From the NCBI RefSeq assembly GCF_000400365.1, contig NZ_BAOG01000039.1, positions 124,001 to 188,000 on the forward strand: DNA of 64,000 bases, written 5' to 3'. A model generated the notes under the pieces. That model saw nothing but the letters and a program-made list of their open reading frames with translations. It was not told the origin of the DNA and did not search any database. The stretch comes from Vibrio jasicida CAIM 1864 = LMG 25398. Its GTDB lineage: Bacteria; Pseudomonadota; Gammaproteobacteria; Enterobacterales; Vibrionaceae. This document shows, piece by piece, positions 17,083 to 26,686 of the stretch (its first letter is position 1; each line of letters begins with the position of its first letter). Made by a program: the position numbers and the translations under genes.

Positions 17083-17544
17083 TTACCAAACTCGGCTCAG
17101 CATTAAGTGATTTCGTTCTCGCGCTATCACATCAAGATTTTCATCGTGATAGATGAGTTGGTTCTTAGACGTACCAGAAAGAAACAGGGAGCTGTAGCTC
17201 GCCGCTTGGTAACCATCCAATACCTTAGTCGTTTGAATCGGCTCAGTCTTATAGAAAAACTCAAATTCGCCATTAAATGACTTGGTGATTTTACCTGTGA
17301 CCGCAAAGAGCGCAACGCCCTCTAGACCATCTCCCTCTATGGATATCGTTGACTCTAGGTTTTCGTTATTTAAATCAACTTCTATGCGTTCTTTCCAAAC
17401 ACCGTTGTCCGCTGAGTATTGTTGTACGGTGGTGGTGTATCTTCCACTAAGTAGAAGCTTCTTACCACTCACGTACAACGAAACACTGTAAAGCATAGAA
17501 GCGAGTAAAAACAAACCAATCCAAGGTCTCAAACTGCGTATCAT
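17083..17544 (-). CDS. Small membrane-anchored partner of the ToxR-like regulator
   Basis: A 153-residue protein with one N-terminal membrane helix (about residues 8-25) and a beta-rich periplasmic part of about 120 residues. Its start codon overlaps the stop of the upstream ToxR-like gene in ATGA (17541-17544), so the two are translationally coupled. This is the arrangement of VtrC after VtrA, ToxS after ToxR and TcpH after TcpP, where the small protein forms a heterodimer with the periplasmic domain of the regulator and can take part in ligand binding. I do not see sequence identity that would make it one of those proteins. The function is inferred from architecture. Confidence 0.6.
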   Translation of the reverse strand: MIRSLRPWIGLFLLASMLYSVSLYVSGKKLLLSGRYTTTVQQYSADNGVWKERIEVDLNNENLESTISIEGDGLEGVALFAVTGKITKSFNGEFEFFYKTEPIQTTKVLDGYQAASYSSLFLSGTSKNQLIYHDENLDVIARERNHLMLSRVW

Positions 17545-18227
17545 CCGAGCTCCTTAATTACCTTAGGGAGTGTCTCCACTTCAAACAGATAGTTCTCGCT
17601 ACGTCGGTGCACGTTGTCGTAAACCGATAGGGTGTAAAGTCCTTCTGTTTGTGCCACAGAATAGAAACAATCACATTTGGAATGTTCAATTAAAGATTCT
17701 ATCTTCAATGGTAATACCATCCCTTTTGGCTTAAGTACCCTATGGTGGTTGAGTTCCATGATCTCATAACCATCATGGCGATAAGAAACCAAATGCGTGT
17801 TGGTGACCCTAGAGAAATTGAAGAAAGACAACACTATGAGAACTAGAGAAACAGACGCCAGCAAGGCTTTCGCTAACGTAAGTGAATTGAAAGCACGACG
17901 AGTTGACGTTGATTCATTGGCTCCCGCACAGCTGCAATAGAGCATGTATCCGACACCCGCAATGGTTCGTAGCTCTACGCAATCAGAGATGGCAATGGCA
18001 AGCCTCAGCTTTTGCACCGACTTTTGCAGGGAAGAGTCCGTTACAATGGTATCCGGCCACCCTGCTTGTTTGAGCGTTTCTTTATCAAGAACTTGACTTG
18101 CATTGTCCAGAAACGCTTTAAATAAAAGACATTCGCTGTAATTTAATGAACGTTCTAAACGATCTGTTCTGACGCTCATCTTTTCGATGTCGAATACCAA
18201 ATCGTCACAAGTGTACTGCTTACTCAC
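17541..18227 (-). CDS. ToxR-like membrane-bound winged-helix regulator
   Basis: A 228-residue protein with an N-terminal OmpR/PhoB-type winged helix (about 5-100; WPDTIVTDSSLQKSVQKLR is the recognition region), a single membrane helix (about 118-137) and a periplasmic tail of about 90 residues that contains a CDC cysteine pair. This is the ToxR/CadC/VtrA plan: DNA binding inside, sensing outside, with no phosphorelay. It overlaps the partner gene by four bases. Target genes and ligand are unknown. Confidence 0.78.
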   Translation of the reverse strand: MSKQYTCDDLVFDIEKMSVRTDRLERSLNYSECLLFKAFLDNASQVLDKETLKQAGWPDTIVTDSSLQKSVQKLRLAIAISDCVELRTIAGVGYMLYCSCAGANESTSTRRAFNSLTLAKALLASVSLVLIVLSFFNFSRVTNTHLVSYRHDGYEIMELNHHRVLKPKGMVLPLKIESLIEHSKCDCFYSVAQTEGLYTLSVYDNVHRRSENYLFEVETLPKVIKELG

Positions 18228-18347
18228 TTTACTTTGCCCGAGAGGTCTTGCTTAAAAGGCCGAGCATTGTAGTAGAAATGGCTACCGCACATCTAGGACA
18301 CAAGAACTCATCAGACCAGCTTTACTACCAATATCCGGGGGGCTTTA

Positions 18348-19673
18348 TCAAGCTTTCACGTAAACCCGATTTCTGCCAGATTGCTTAGCTTTGTATAGCG
18401 CTTCATCCGCTTCAGCTAAAGCGATTCTTATACCATCAGCAGAATCAAAATGAGCAACACCAATACTCACGGTAATTTCTATCTTCAAATCATTAATAAG
18501 AATTGGAGTAGCAGCGACCTCCTGTCGAAGCTCCTCACAGAACAACATTGCTTCTGAGCTCTTAACACCAGGCATAAGAAGAACAAATTCCTCGCCACCA
18601 GTACGTGACAAAGTAAAATTCAAATCGGTCTTCGCCCCACACAGTAAAGCAAACTGAACCAGAACCACATCGCCAATTTCGTGGCCGTAGGTATCATTGA
18701 TGGCTTTAAAGAAGTCGATATCAAAAACGGCAATAGAACCGGAAACCTCTTGCTCTTTTAACGCATAAAATCGATTTTCTAAGCCACGGCGATTCAACAA
18801 GCCAGTAAGGAAGTCTGTGTATGCTTCGTTTTGTAGATCGAAACGCTGTTTTTCAGACCGTCGATACTGATTGAAAAACTTCACGGGAGACATAATTAAA
18901 AGCAATGTAATAAACAACGTCGAGAATATAGCGGCTCTAGCCAGTAATCCCGAGTCGCTTTGTGAAATTGAGACCTGCCAGTTGGTATTAAATATTGTCA
19001 CTATGCTGATATCAACATCACAATCAATATGACCTTTACTACTGATCACTTTTTCATGAAAATTACGATTATCCGGATCGAACCCAACAATCGAATAATT
19101 AGATATATTTTTATCTTCCAGAATACTTTCTAATGAATTTAGAATGGTTTCTAAATAAATAATGGAAGACGAAAAACCAATAAATCCAGATTCATTAGTA
19201 ATTGCTTTACGAAGGATAAAGGCTTGCTTACCATTCTGAACAAGCTTAACCGGACCAATTACCGTATTTTTACGACAATTAATCGACTGCTCTGCTCCTA
19301 GCCTTCTGCTTTGATCTTGAAGCACATTGTGACCAATCGCTCGTTTGTTTTCTTCGTATGGGTAGACAAGCGTCACGACGCCTTGTGGCAAATAGAGCAA
19401 AGAATCAACGTTGCTATAGGAAAACAACAGAGTTCGGCTCAGTTTGTTAAACGCTTCAAGTGAGATGCTGCTGTCTTCAGAAAGCACCACGACTTCTTTC
19501 AAGACTTCAGCCGTGATTAACGCGTCATTAAAAACCTTCTTCATCTCTTTGTTTATCGTACTGATTACATTTGCAGATTCTTTTTGGTTATTAATTCGAC
19601 TCAACTCAGTCGCAAGGAATTCGGTTAATATTAGTATCGACATGACTAATACTACTTTGATGCTTTTGTTCAC
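18348..19673 (-). CDS. Membrane diguanylate cyclase with periplasmic sensor
   Basis: A 441-residue protein: one membrane helix near the N-terminus (about 5-25), a periplasmic sensor of about 220 residues, a second helix (about 245-265), then a GGDEF domain. The active site reads RTGGEEF, a catalytically competent form, and DFLTGLLNRRG marks the domain start. The RxxD inhibitory site is replaced (AKTD), so product feedback at that site is not expected. It should make c-di-GMP in response to an external signal. Monocistronic, and opposite in position to nothing obvious that would name the signal. Confidence 0.85.
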   Translation of the reverse strand: MNKSIKVVLVMSILILTEFLATELSRINNQKESANVISTINKEMKKVFNDALITAEVLKEVVVLSEDSSISLEAFNKLSRTLLFSYSNVDSLLYLPQGVVTLVYPYEENKRAIGHNVLQDQSRRLGAEQSINCRKNTVIGPVKLVQNGKQAFILRKAITNESGFIGFSSSIIYLETILNSLESILEDKNISNYSIVGFDPDNRNFHEKVISSKGHIDCDVDISIVTIFNTNWQVSISQSDSGLLARAAIFSTLFITLLLIMSPVKFFNQYRRSEKQRFDLQNEAYTDFLTGLLNRRGLENRFYALKEQEVSGSIAVFDIDFFKAINDTYGHEIGDVVLVQFALLCGAKTDLNFTLSRTGGEEFVLLMPGVKSSEAMLFCEELRQEVAATPILINDLKIEITVSIGVAHFDSADGIRIALAEADEALYKAKQSGRNRVYVKA

Positions 19674-19773
19674 TGTAACCTTCCCAGTTCGTGTCGTTCT
19701 CCATATCCTTTATTTGATTCTCAAAATTCCATCTATATTTCAGTTATTTCTTTTCTTATCACAATTATTATGA

Positions 19774-19979
19774 TTACGATAATCAAGAAACAGGGATTAT
19801 ACGCATAATAGAATAACCGTCGATGCCCAATGAGTATCGTTAAGACAAAACTTTTTTATCAAAATTGATTAATTTTCTATCGATCGATGTCATTGATCGA
19901 CACGATCGATTGTGTTGATTAAAAAGATTGATCCAAACGGTAAATTTTTGTGTGGAACGGTTCAATTCACAGACAACAA
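19774..19979. other. Intergenic stretch with clustered GATC sites
   Basis: About 200 AT-rich bases between the cyclase gene and the permease terminator. Four GATC sites fall within 52 bases (19882, 19895, 19904, 19930), embedded in repeated TCGATCGAT and TTGATCG motifs. No ORF is seen. Confidence 0.4.
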
Positions 19980-20006
19980 AAAAGACGGCCATCAGTACCG
20001 TCTTTT
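19980..20006 (-). terminator. Intrinsic terminator after the AI-2E-family permease gene
   Basis: AAAAGACGG / CCGTCTTTT stem with a 9-base loop, about 30 bases after the permease stop codon and followed by TTG-rich sequence in the minus direction. Confidence 0.8.
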
Positions 20007-20033
20007 GCTCAATTGAGTATCTCGTTCGTCTTT

Positions 20034-21191
20034 CTACTTCCTAGATTCTTGTCCTTGTGTTCCTGCATCCTTAATCACATCAGCAACGTCTTGGGTTTCT
20101 GTGTCTACCCACTTCATAAATACTTGGTAACCCGCCGCTAAGAACGCAGCACCAATGAACATGCCAAGAATACCACCCGACATCATGCCGCCCACTGCAC
20201 CAATAAGAACAATAGGCATAGGAACTTCGAGGCCGCGGCCAAGAATTAACGGCTTTAAGAAGTTATCTATTAAACTTGCAGCAAGGAGCAAAACCGTGAA
20301 GACAACATTATGAACCGTGCCGCTATCTCCTGCCCACAAAATACCGACGGCAACTAACGCGATAATGGTGACTGGCAGTTGCACAATCGCAAAGATCAAC
20401 GCAATAAGCGTAAACAATGCTGCGGCAGGTACGCCGGATAACGCCACGACACCACCGAATGCCATTGCCGTTAAGAAAGCGATACCGATGATGCCCACGG
20501 CAACTTGCCGGATGGTGGCGGTGGTGAGTTGATGTAAATCTGGCCCTCTCACCTCATCCGTAAAACTAATGAAGATCTTACGTATCGACGTTGCAGCAGG
20601 TTGTGCCCAAGCGAGCATGACACCCGCAATGATAATAGCACCGATGAGCATGAATACACTTTTAGCGGCCCCCGTTGCACTATCGACAAACCAACTAAAG
20701 AAGCCTTTTATTTGAGGCTGACGCTTTTCGACAAACGTTGGCAGATCGTCTGCGGCCTCAAACCAAACGGCATGAACTTTTTCACCAACTAAAGGCCAAG
20801 TTTTGACGCTGTCTGCAGGCTTAGCGATGACCAAAGTGCCATCTCGATAAGATTCAAATGCACCGAGTGTTTTCGATGCAAAAGAATTACCCACCATGGC
20901 CGTTGGCGTGCCAAGAATCAAGACACCAATGATGGCAATTAGTGTTGCAGCACGAGCCGAGCTTAATCCAAGCTTTCTTTCAATGACGAGTTTGACTGGA
21001 TAGAGCGCAATGGCAAGCACCAGCGCCCAAAGTAAGATAGGAAGAAATGGTAAAAACGCCCACCAACAGACAATAACGATCAGCGTCGTGACTGAGAATC
21101 GAATCAAAGACGTGGTAAACGCTTTGGCAAGTACTTTCTCTAAATTTTCATTTGGATTGCTCAACTGTTTTTCCCTTTGGTTTCGCGCCAT
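20034..21191 (-). CDS. AI-2E family transporter (PerM/YdiK type permease)
   Basis: A 385-residue protein with seven to eight hydrophobic segments in the arrangement of the UPF0118/AI-2E exporter family: two to three N-terminal helices, a soluble region around residues 110-160, then a C-terminal block of helices with the family hallmark LGRGLEVPMPIVLIGAVGGM. The name derives from TqsA of E. coli; other members transport ions or osmolytes, so the substrate is not fixed. Inner membrane, monocistronic. Confidence 0.82.
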   Translation of the reverse strand: MARNQREKQLSNPNENLEKVLAKAFTTSLIRFSVTTLIVIVCWWAFLPFLPILLWALVLAIALYPVKLVIERKLGLSSARAATLIAIIGVLILGTPTAMVGNSFASKTLGAFESYRDGTLVIAKPADSVKTWPLVGEKVHAVWFEAADDLPTFVEKRQPQIKGFFSWFVDSATGAAKSVFMLIGAIIIAGVMLAWAQPAATSIRKIFISFTDEVRGPDLHQLTTATIRQVAVGIIGIAFLTAMAFGGVVALSGVPAAALFTLIALIFAIVQLPVTIIALVAVGILWAGDSGTVHNVVFTVLLLAASLIDNFLKPLILGRGLEVPMPIVLIGAVGGMMSGGILGMFIGAAFLAAGYQVFMKWVDTETQDVADVIKDAGTQGQESRK

Positions 21192-21397
21192 ATTCTTATT
21201 TATCGGTAATCCGATAATCGATGACGCGTGAATGGACCCAACACAGTATTTATCCGCACCTAATGAAAGACCGATGGCTTAGATAGCCGCGGTCTTAAAA
21301 CAAGCGCTTATATAAAACCTAGTACACTTCCCCGTACATTCAACGGTTTAGTGAACAAGTTTGTGTTCAGTCACAAAGGGAAAATCAGAGTTATTGC

Positions 21398-22027
21398 TTA
21401 TTCCGCTGCGCAAGGCACTTGGTTAAGCATTTCTGCTTCCATGATTGTGTTCGCGATAAGAGACTCGAATATCTCCAACTGCCCTGCTGGTATCAACTGG
21501 TTTTGGATTTCGCGTCGCTTATCAGAATCAAACAGGCGCTCTGCTAACCAACCAATGAGGTACATCAATGATAAACAACCTCCCGCCGTTGCAATATTAC
21601 CCTCAATAACCAAAGGAACATCTCGAACGTCTCCTCCCATGCCCTTTAACATCGCTTTAGCATCTGGGTTGGTTGTGAGCTTTTTACCGTCAAGCAAGCC
21701 CAATTCATGCAAGATAAAAGAACCCGCGCAGATAGAGCCAATTAGCTGCCTGTCTGGGTTGAGCTTCATCGCGGACATGAACTCATTATTTTGAAGCGCT
21801 GCTGGTATGCCTTTCTTGCCACTCGCGATAAGCACAACGTCTTGCGTTGCAACTTCAGAGATATGACCGTCCGTCTTTACCGTCATACCGAGATGAGAAA
21901 CATGCTCTGGCTTGGTCCCTAGCACTTTGACTGTCCAACTGTCTTGCGTCCTTCCTAACAGGTCATACATCAAGAAAAAGTCTACGTCTGTGAAATCATC
22001 AAACAACACAATCCCAACGGTATACAT
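21398..22027 (-). CDS. DJ-1/PfpI family protein
   Basis: A 209-residue class I glutamine-amidotransferase-like protein. The nucleophile elbow is GSICAGSFIL with the reactive cysteine near residue 99, preceded by an early acidic residue and followed by ATAGGCLS. DJ-1/PfpI proteins include glyoxalases, isonitrile hydratases and chaperones; the N-terminus VGIVLFDDFTDVDFFL is close to the isonitrile-hydratase/AraC-linked branch. No AraC domain is fused here. Monocistronic. Confidence 0.78.
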   Translation of the reverse strand: MYTVGIVLFDDFTDVDFFLMYDLLGRTQDSWTVKVLGTKPEHVSHLGMTVKTDGHISEVATQDVVLIASGKKGIPAALQNNEFMSAMKLNPDRQLIGSICAGSFILHELGLLDGKKLTTNPDAKAMLKGMGGDVRDVPLVIEGNIATAGGCLSLMYLIGWLAERLFDSDKRREIQNQLIPAGQLEIFESLIANTIMEAEMLNQVPCAAE

Positions 22028-22335
22028 AAGCCAACCAACCTAACGAATGATAAAATGTGCGAACAGTGTAACGGCAACCTAAGCAAGTCGCGAATCATCA
22101 ATTTGAAATAAATTCGCACATTCGCACCTGCTTATTAAGTCATTGCTAATTAGCACATTTTTGACATAAAAAGCGTAAATGGCATCAGTTACATTGATAT
22201 CAAATCCTCATTATTGAGCGCACAATCACATCGAAAAAATCATCGAAATCAATCGATTTAATTCCTTATTAACTTTTATAAATCCGAACTACTATCAAGT
22301 AGAACCGTTGTTCAACGTATATAAGGTTAATAATA

Positions 22336-22908
22336 ATGAGAAAGACTTTATCCACCCTAAGCATCGCGCTTGCGCTATTTTCAGGTGCATCGTTCGCTGC
22401 TGATAACTACACGCTAGATTCAAAATTCTCCTCAGTCAGCTTTGCTACCATCAAAAATCAGTTTGTTGTTGAACCCGCGACCATCGATGCCCTCAAAGGC
22501 ACGCTTAACAGCGAAGGACAATTTGATGTGTCTGTCGACCTAAACAACATCGAGACAGGCATTCCAATCCGTAATACGCGACTCAACGAAATCTTCTTCG
22601 AATCGGCAAAACATGCCCCTGTGAAAGTTGTCGGAAAAGTAGATTGGTCGGCACTAGGCGAAGGCTCTCACAAGCTTAAAGTACCTGCTGAAGTGACGCT
22701 GTTTGGTAAGACCAAGTCGGTAGAATTCCCTGTTGTGGTACTCAATGCTGGCGATACTGTGATGGTTAGCTCAAGTGCGCCTGTCATTATTGGCGCGTCA
22801 GATTTTGGTATCCCAACTGAAAACTTAACAAACCTAGCAGCAACGGTTGGTGGTATTAAGATTTCAGACCGAGTTCCGCTCACTCTGAATCTCACCTTTA
22901 AAAAGTAG
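22336..22908 (+). CDS. yceI: YceI-family periplasmic lipid-binding protein
   Basis: A 190-residue protein with a signal peptide ending at ASFAA (about residue 22) and the YceI beta-barrel pattern: YTLDSKFSSVSFATIKNQ, the LNSEGQFDVSVDLNNIETG segment, RNTRLNEIFFE and VEFPVVVL. YceI proteins bind isoprenoid lipids such as ubiquinone-type chains in the periplasm. It converges with a cytochrome b561 gene, and the two families are often neighbours. The 308 bases before it are AT-rich with no recognisable operator. Confidence 0.85.
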   Translation: MRKTLSTLSIALALFSGASFAADNYTLDSKFSSVSFATIKNQFVVEPATIDALKGTLNSEGQFDVSVDLNNIETGIPIRNTRLNEIFFESAKHAPVKVVGKVDWSALGEGSHKLKVPAEVTLFGKTKSVEFPVVVLNAGDTVMVSSSAPVIIGASDFGIPTENLTNLAATVGGIKISDRVPLTLNLTFKK

Positions 22909-22942
22909 TTATTTAGCCCAAAGCGGCTTGATAACGCGAAAC

Positions 22943-22972
22943 AAAGGCTTGGAGGCTCACCAAGCCTTTTTT
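22943..22972. terminator. Intrinsic terminator after yceI
   Basis: A 10-bp perfect stem AAAGGCTTGG / CCAAGCCTTT with a 7-base loop and a T run, 35 bases after the stop codon. The convergent cytochrome gene may use it in reverse. Confidence 0.88.
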
Positions 22973-23026
22973 CTTTTGGTTTACGCGCTTTGTTCCATGT
23001 GCTTTAAAGCGCCCGTTTCCCTGCTA

Positions 23027-23659
23027 TCAATTTTGCTTGGATGTACTCAACGCCATGCTTCTTAACACATCATTCTTACTCACGAAGTGGTGTTTCAATG
23101 CCGCCGCAACGTGCAACGCCACCAGCATCGCTAATGTGGCACAACCAACTCGATGAACCATAAAGAAAAACTCATTCACTTCGGCATTAGAAATTGGGTT
23201 TGGAATGGTAAACAGCCAAAAGAATGGGTACTCGTGCTTAAGCATCAAAAAGCCACTGACAAAGACAACAAACATCACAAGATAGATGGTGCCATGAGCC
23301 AATTTAGCGATGCTTTTCTGCGTGCTAGGTATCGTGCTTGGCAACTCCGGTGTCTTTCGAAAGAATGACCAACCCCAACGTACAATTAACAACACAGATG
23401 CAATGGTCGCGAATGACATGTTGAGCGTCGACAACACATGAAACAGTTGCGGCATATCCATCACAAACAACATGCCATAACCCGCAATGGTGGCGTAGAT
23501 GATGATCACCGCCATTATCCAATGTAACCATTTACTGAACGCGTCATAGTGTTGTGACGTATTGCTTTGGTGTTGGGGTGAGTCTTTTTTAGGTTTGAAT
23601 GCCTTATTTTGGGCGTGCGGAATCGCTTTCTGGTGCTGACCAGAATCTAGTTTTGACAT
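23027..23659 (-). CDS. Cytochrome b561 family protein
   Basis: A 210-residue di-haem cytochrome b of the CybB type. The C-terminal 180 residues form four membrane helices with the expected histidines: H in SKWLHWIMA, in LAHGTIYL, in FFMVHRVGC and in ALHVAAALKHHF. The family passes electrons between quinols and acceptors such as superoxide. The start at 23659 is supported by a GGTGAC ribosome-binding site; a longer in-frame extension has no such support. The N-terminal 35 residues are basic and soluble, longer than in E. coli CybB. Confidence 0.8.
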   Translation of the reverse strand: MSKLDSGQHQKAIPHAQNKAFKPKKDSPQHQSNTSQHYDAFSKWLHWIMAVIIIYATIAGYGMLFVMDMPQLFHVLSTLNMSFATIASVLLIVRWGWSFFRKTPELPSTIPSTQKSIAKLAHGTIYLVMFVVFVSGFLMLKHEYPFFWLFTIPNPISNAEVNEFFFMVHRVGCATLAMLVALHVAAALKHHFVSKNDVLRSMALSTSKQN

Positions 23660-23797
23660 ATTGTCACCACTGAATTTCAATTGGAATTTGCATGGGAATA
23701 CGGCGAGCGAGAGGCGTTCCCATGATGAAGATTGAAGAAATAACGGAAGGCATGAGAGCCTTCCGTCGTTCAAGTAGATTACAAGATGAGGTGAGTA

Positions 23798-26686
23798 CTA
23801 CTTGCTTACACTGATCATGTCGTTAAAGTAGTCAACTTGCTCTGCCATGCTCAAACCTTGGTTGTTTGAACCTAGCGTCCACATGAAGAAACCACCATAA
23901 CCGTTATCTTTCTGCCATTTAGCACGGTCTAGGTTGTTTTGACGCGTTTCAACAAAGTTGCCACCTGGCGCCCATTGGCTGTTGATCGTGTTACCTAAAA
24001 CAATCTTCGACTTGTCTCCAATATATTCAGCATAGTTCGCCATCGCGACATCGTAGAGGAAGTTTCGACCTGCGTCATACGTCATTACGTTGAAGAAATC
24101 GAAGTCGTTCTTGGTTGCTTTCAGCAAATCGATAACTTCACCGTGGTGAGATGAACGGCCTGATGGTTCAATGTAAGAACAATTTTCGAACACACTCGCA
24201 TCCATACACTCAACTGGGTCTGCACCTACGTGGTAAGTCGTCAGAGACAGCACTTTCGTATTGCCTACTTTCTCACGGATCAGTTTGATCAGAGCAGTCA
24301 GATCTTGGTTCTCTTTGTCCGTGATTCGAGCGGCTTTCTCGAAGTCGAAATCTAGACCGTCAATGTGCACATAGCCTGCTAGCTGGTATTTACTGTAATC
24401 ACAGCTGCCATCAGGTTTTGATGCAAGACATTCACCTTCCATCTCTTCTGGTGTCAGATTCTTTTTGTACACAGGGAATGGAGTATGTACCAAATCAACC
24501 AATCCAGTTGCGACCGCTTCACGGCTTTGTGGCGTGCTGATCGCTGACCAAATGCTTTCGTACGTTTGACCACCAAACGCCACCATCATAGTTACGTTTT
24601 CATTGTCATGCTTAAGTGTTGACCAAGCTAGGTACTGCGTTGGCATCCAATCCGGATTGTAATCTGGTGGCGTTAGCATGCCATCGGAGATCGTAATGTT
24701 ACCGCTCGCGTCCCACTTACCAAATGACAATAGGTAACCGTCACCCTCTGAATTGAACAACTGCTCGTAGTCATTCAAGCCCCAAGATGTTAGGTAACTG
24801 ATAGAGCGATCTGGGTTATCGACTAAACCACCGCCGCCAGTGCTTTCTTTCACCGTAATGTTAGACGTTGCCGAAGTTTGTTCTTGGCTTGCTGTGTTTA
24901 CTGCTTTGGCTGTGATCGCGTAAGCGCCCTTCTGTGCACCTAGCCATTCGTATTCGTATGGCGCTTCAGTGTCTTTGAATAGCTCATTACCATTTGCAAT
25001 AAAGCTTACTGAAGTAATATCACCTTCGTAGCTCTTCGCGTCTGCTTTGATTGAAATTGCACGGCCTTCAAAGTAGCTCGAACCATCAACAGGAGAGGAT
25101 AGCGAAACCACCAAGTCTTTATCGGTGATCGCTAGAGAAATTGGTGCGGCTTCTGCACTTGCCCCTTGGTCATCGTAAGCGACGACGGTTAGCGTGTATT
25201 GACCTTCGTCTTGTGCAGGAACTGTAATGGTGTAGGTATCGCCTTGTGATGGAGTGCTTGATGTTGCCACCACTTGACCATTCAACTGAACGTCAACGCG
25301 AGCAACTTCAGTATCGTCAGTCGCATCGACAATCACATCGAACGCTTGGTTTGGTGCAATTTTTTGTCCATCTTGAGGAGATTGAACATCCACCACTGGA
25401 ACTGGGTTAGGATCACATTGCCCTACTTCGTCCCACGCGTCTTTCCACGCATCTGGATAATCTGGGTGGCCTGTCCCCGGTGTCCAAACTGGGTTTCCAC
25501 ACCAACCTGCTACGGTACATGAATAGATGTTGCCGATATTGGTAACTTCATCACCCACCTTGTATGGCACGCCATCTTCGTATTGAGGAACATCGCCACA
25601 GCTGGTGCCCGTGTCTGTCACAGTAATGGTTAGGCTCTTGCGAGTAACATGTTGTTCGTCATCTTGGGCTTCTGCGCGAAGCGTTGCTGAACCCGCTGTT
25701 TGTGCAGTCCAATCACAAGAGAAACCTTGTGTCGTTTTCGCGTCTAACTGACATACTTCAGCATCGTTAGCAAAGAATTTTACCGTCGCTAAGTCATCAT
25801 CCACATCGGTGACATTGGCTGAGATCGAAATCGTGTCACCTTTTTGGTGAGAAGAGCCTGCATCTGGCGAGATAAACTCAATCACAGGAGGATTCGGCGC
25901 GGTAGATTCTGATTCAACCGTGACTTGTACCGATTGTTCAGTCAGCTTTTCGCCACTCTCGTTGAACGCCATGACAGCAATTGAAGCGGCGCCAATTTCC
26001 GCTGGTAGCCAAGCTTGTTGATACTCAGTCGTACCGTCTACTACAGGTTGCTCTGCCAGCTTGGTATTGTTGACCCAGAACTCTAGCTTGCTTGCACCTA
26101 CACCCTCTACGCTCGTGATGATGTCTACATTCGAGCCAATGTAAACTACAGAGTTTTGTGCCGGTGCTAAGATATCCAATGAGAACTCTGGTGGAGGAAC
26201 GACTTCACCATCGACTTTCACCACCACGGAGTCTTCAAACGCATTGAGATCCTTCAGTTCGCCGCCAAAAGAGATGGTTAACGCCGCCGACTCACCAGAT
26301 GCCAACTCACTGTCTACCCAAGAGCCAGCTGGGAATTTGAGTGTTACAGCGTTAAACACGCCGTCAGCTTGTGTTGTATGAGCGATCTCCCATGATGGGT
26401 ATGAAAGGTGATTTGATGCCCAACCAATGTCGTTAATTGCGACAGGCAGTACGAACTCAATCACCGCCTCACGCATGTCTGCGCTGTCTGAGCCAGTGTT
26501 TTTGATGTCTAACTTATAGGTGCTCCAGTATTCGCTTTCTGATTGTGCAACCGCATCGGTGCTGAATTCCGCCGCCATGGCTTGGGAGATCGGATTCAAC
26601 AATAAACCAGAACAAAGCATTGTTAACCCTAACGTGCGATAACCAATGGAGTTTGTCTGCGTAGCACTGCTCTTTCTTAGATACAT
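23798..26686 (-). CDS. Secreted GH18 chitinase with multiple accessory domains
   Basis: A 962-residue secreted enzyme. After the signal peptide (to about residue 38) come a carbohydrate-binding-like domain (about 40-165), an Ig-like domain (170-260), a second Ig-like domain (265-355), a CBM5/12 chitin-binding domain (about 362-430; YKVGDEVTNIG, CTVAGWC), two more Ig-like domains (435-620) and a C-terminal GH18 domain. The GH18 catalytic motif DGLDFDFE (DxxDxDxE, about 775-782) is intact, with MTYDAGRNF and FMWTLG later. It should cleave chitin outside the cell and support chitin use. Monocistronic, with AAGGAC before the ATG. Confidence 0.92.
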   Translation of the reverse strand: MYLRKSSATQTNSIGYRTLGLTMLCSGLLLNPISQAMAAEFSTDAVAQSESEYWSTYKLDIKNTGSDSADMREAVIEFVLPVAINDIGWASNHLSYPSWEIAHTTQADGVFNAVTLKFPAGSWVDSELASGESAALTISFGGELKDLNAFEDSVVVKVDGEVVPPPEFSLDILAPAQNSVVYIGSNVDIITSVEGVGASKLEFWVNNTKLAEQPVVDGTTEYQQAWLPAEIGAASIAVMAFNESGEKLTEQSVQVTVESESTAPNPPVIEFISPDAGSSHQKGDTISISANVTDVDDDLATVKFFANDAEVCQLDAKTTQGFSCDWTAQTAGSATLRAEAQDDEQHVTRKSLTITVTDTGTSCGDVPQYEDGVPYKVGDEVTNIGNIYSCTVAGWCGNPVWTPGTGHPDYPDAWKDAWDEVGQCDPNPVPVVDVQSPQDGQKIAPNQAFDVIVDATDDTEVARVDVQLNGQVVATSSTPSQGDTYTITVPAQDEGQYTLTVVAYDDQGASAEAAPISLAITDKDLVVSLSSPVDGSSYFEGRAISIKADAKSYEGDITSVSFIANGNELFKDTEAPYEYEWLGAQKGAYAITAKAVNTASQEQTSATSNITVKESTGGGGLVDNPDRSISYLTSWGLNDYEQLFNSEGDGYLLSFGKWDASGNITISDGMLTPPDYNPDWMPTQYLAWSTLKHDNENVTMMVAFGGQTYESIWSAISTPQSREAVATGLVDLVHTPFPVYKKNLTPEEMEGECLASKPDGSCDYSKYQLAGYVHIDGLDFDFEKAARITDKENQDLTALIKLIREKVGNTKVLSLTTYHVGADPVECMDASVFENCSYIEPSGRSSHHGEVIDLLKATKNDFDFFNVMTYDAGRNFLYDVAMANYAEYIGDKSKIVLGNTINSQWAPGGNFVETRQNNLDRAKWQKDNGYGGFFMWTLGSNNQGLSMAEQVDYFNDMISVSK

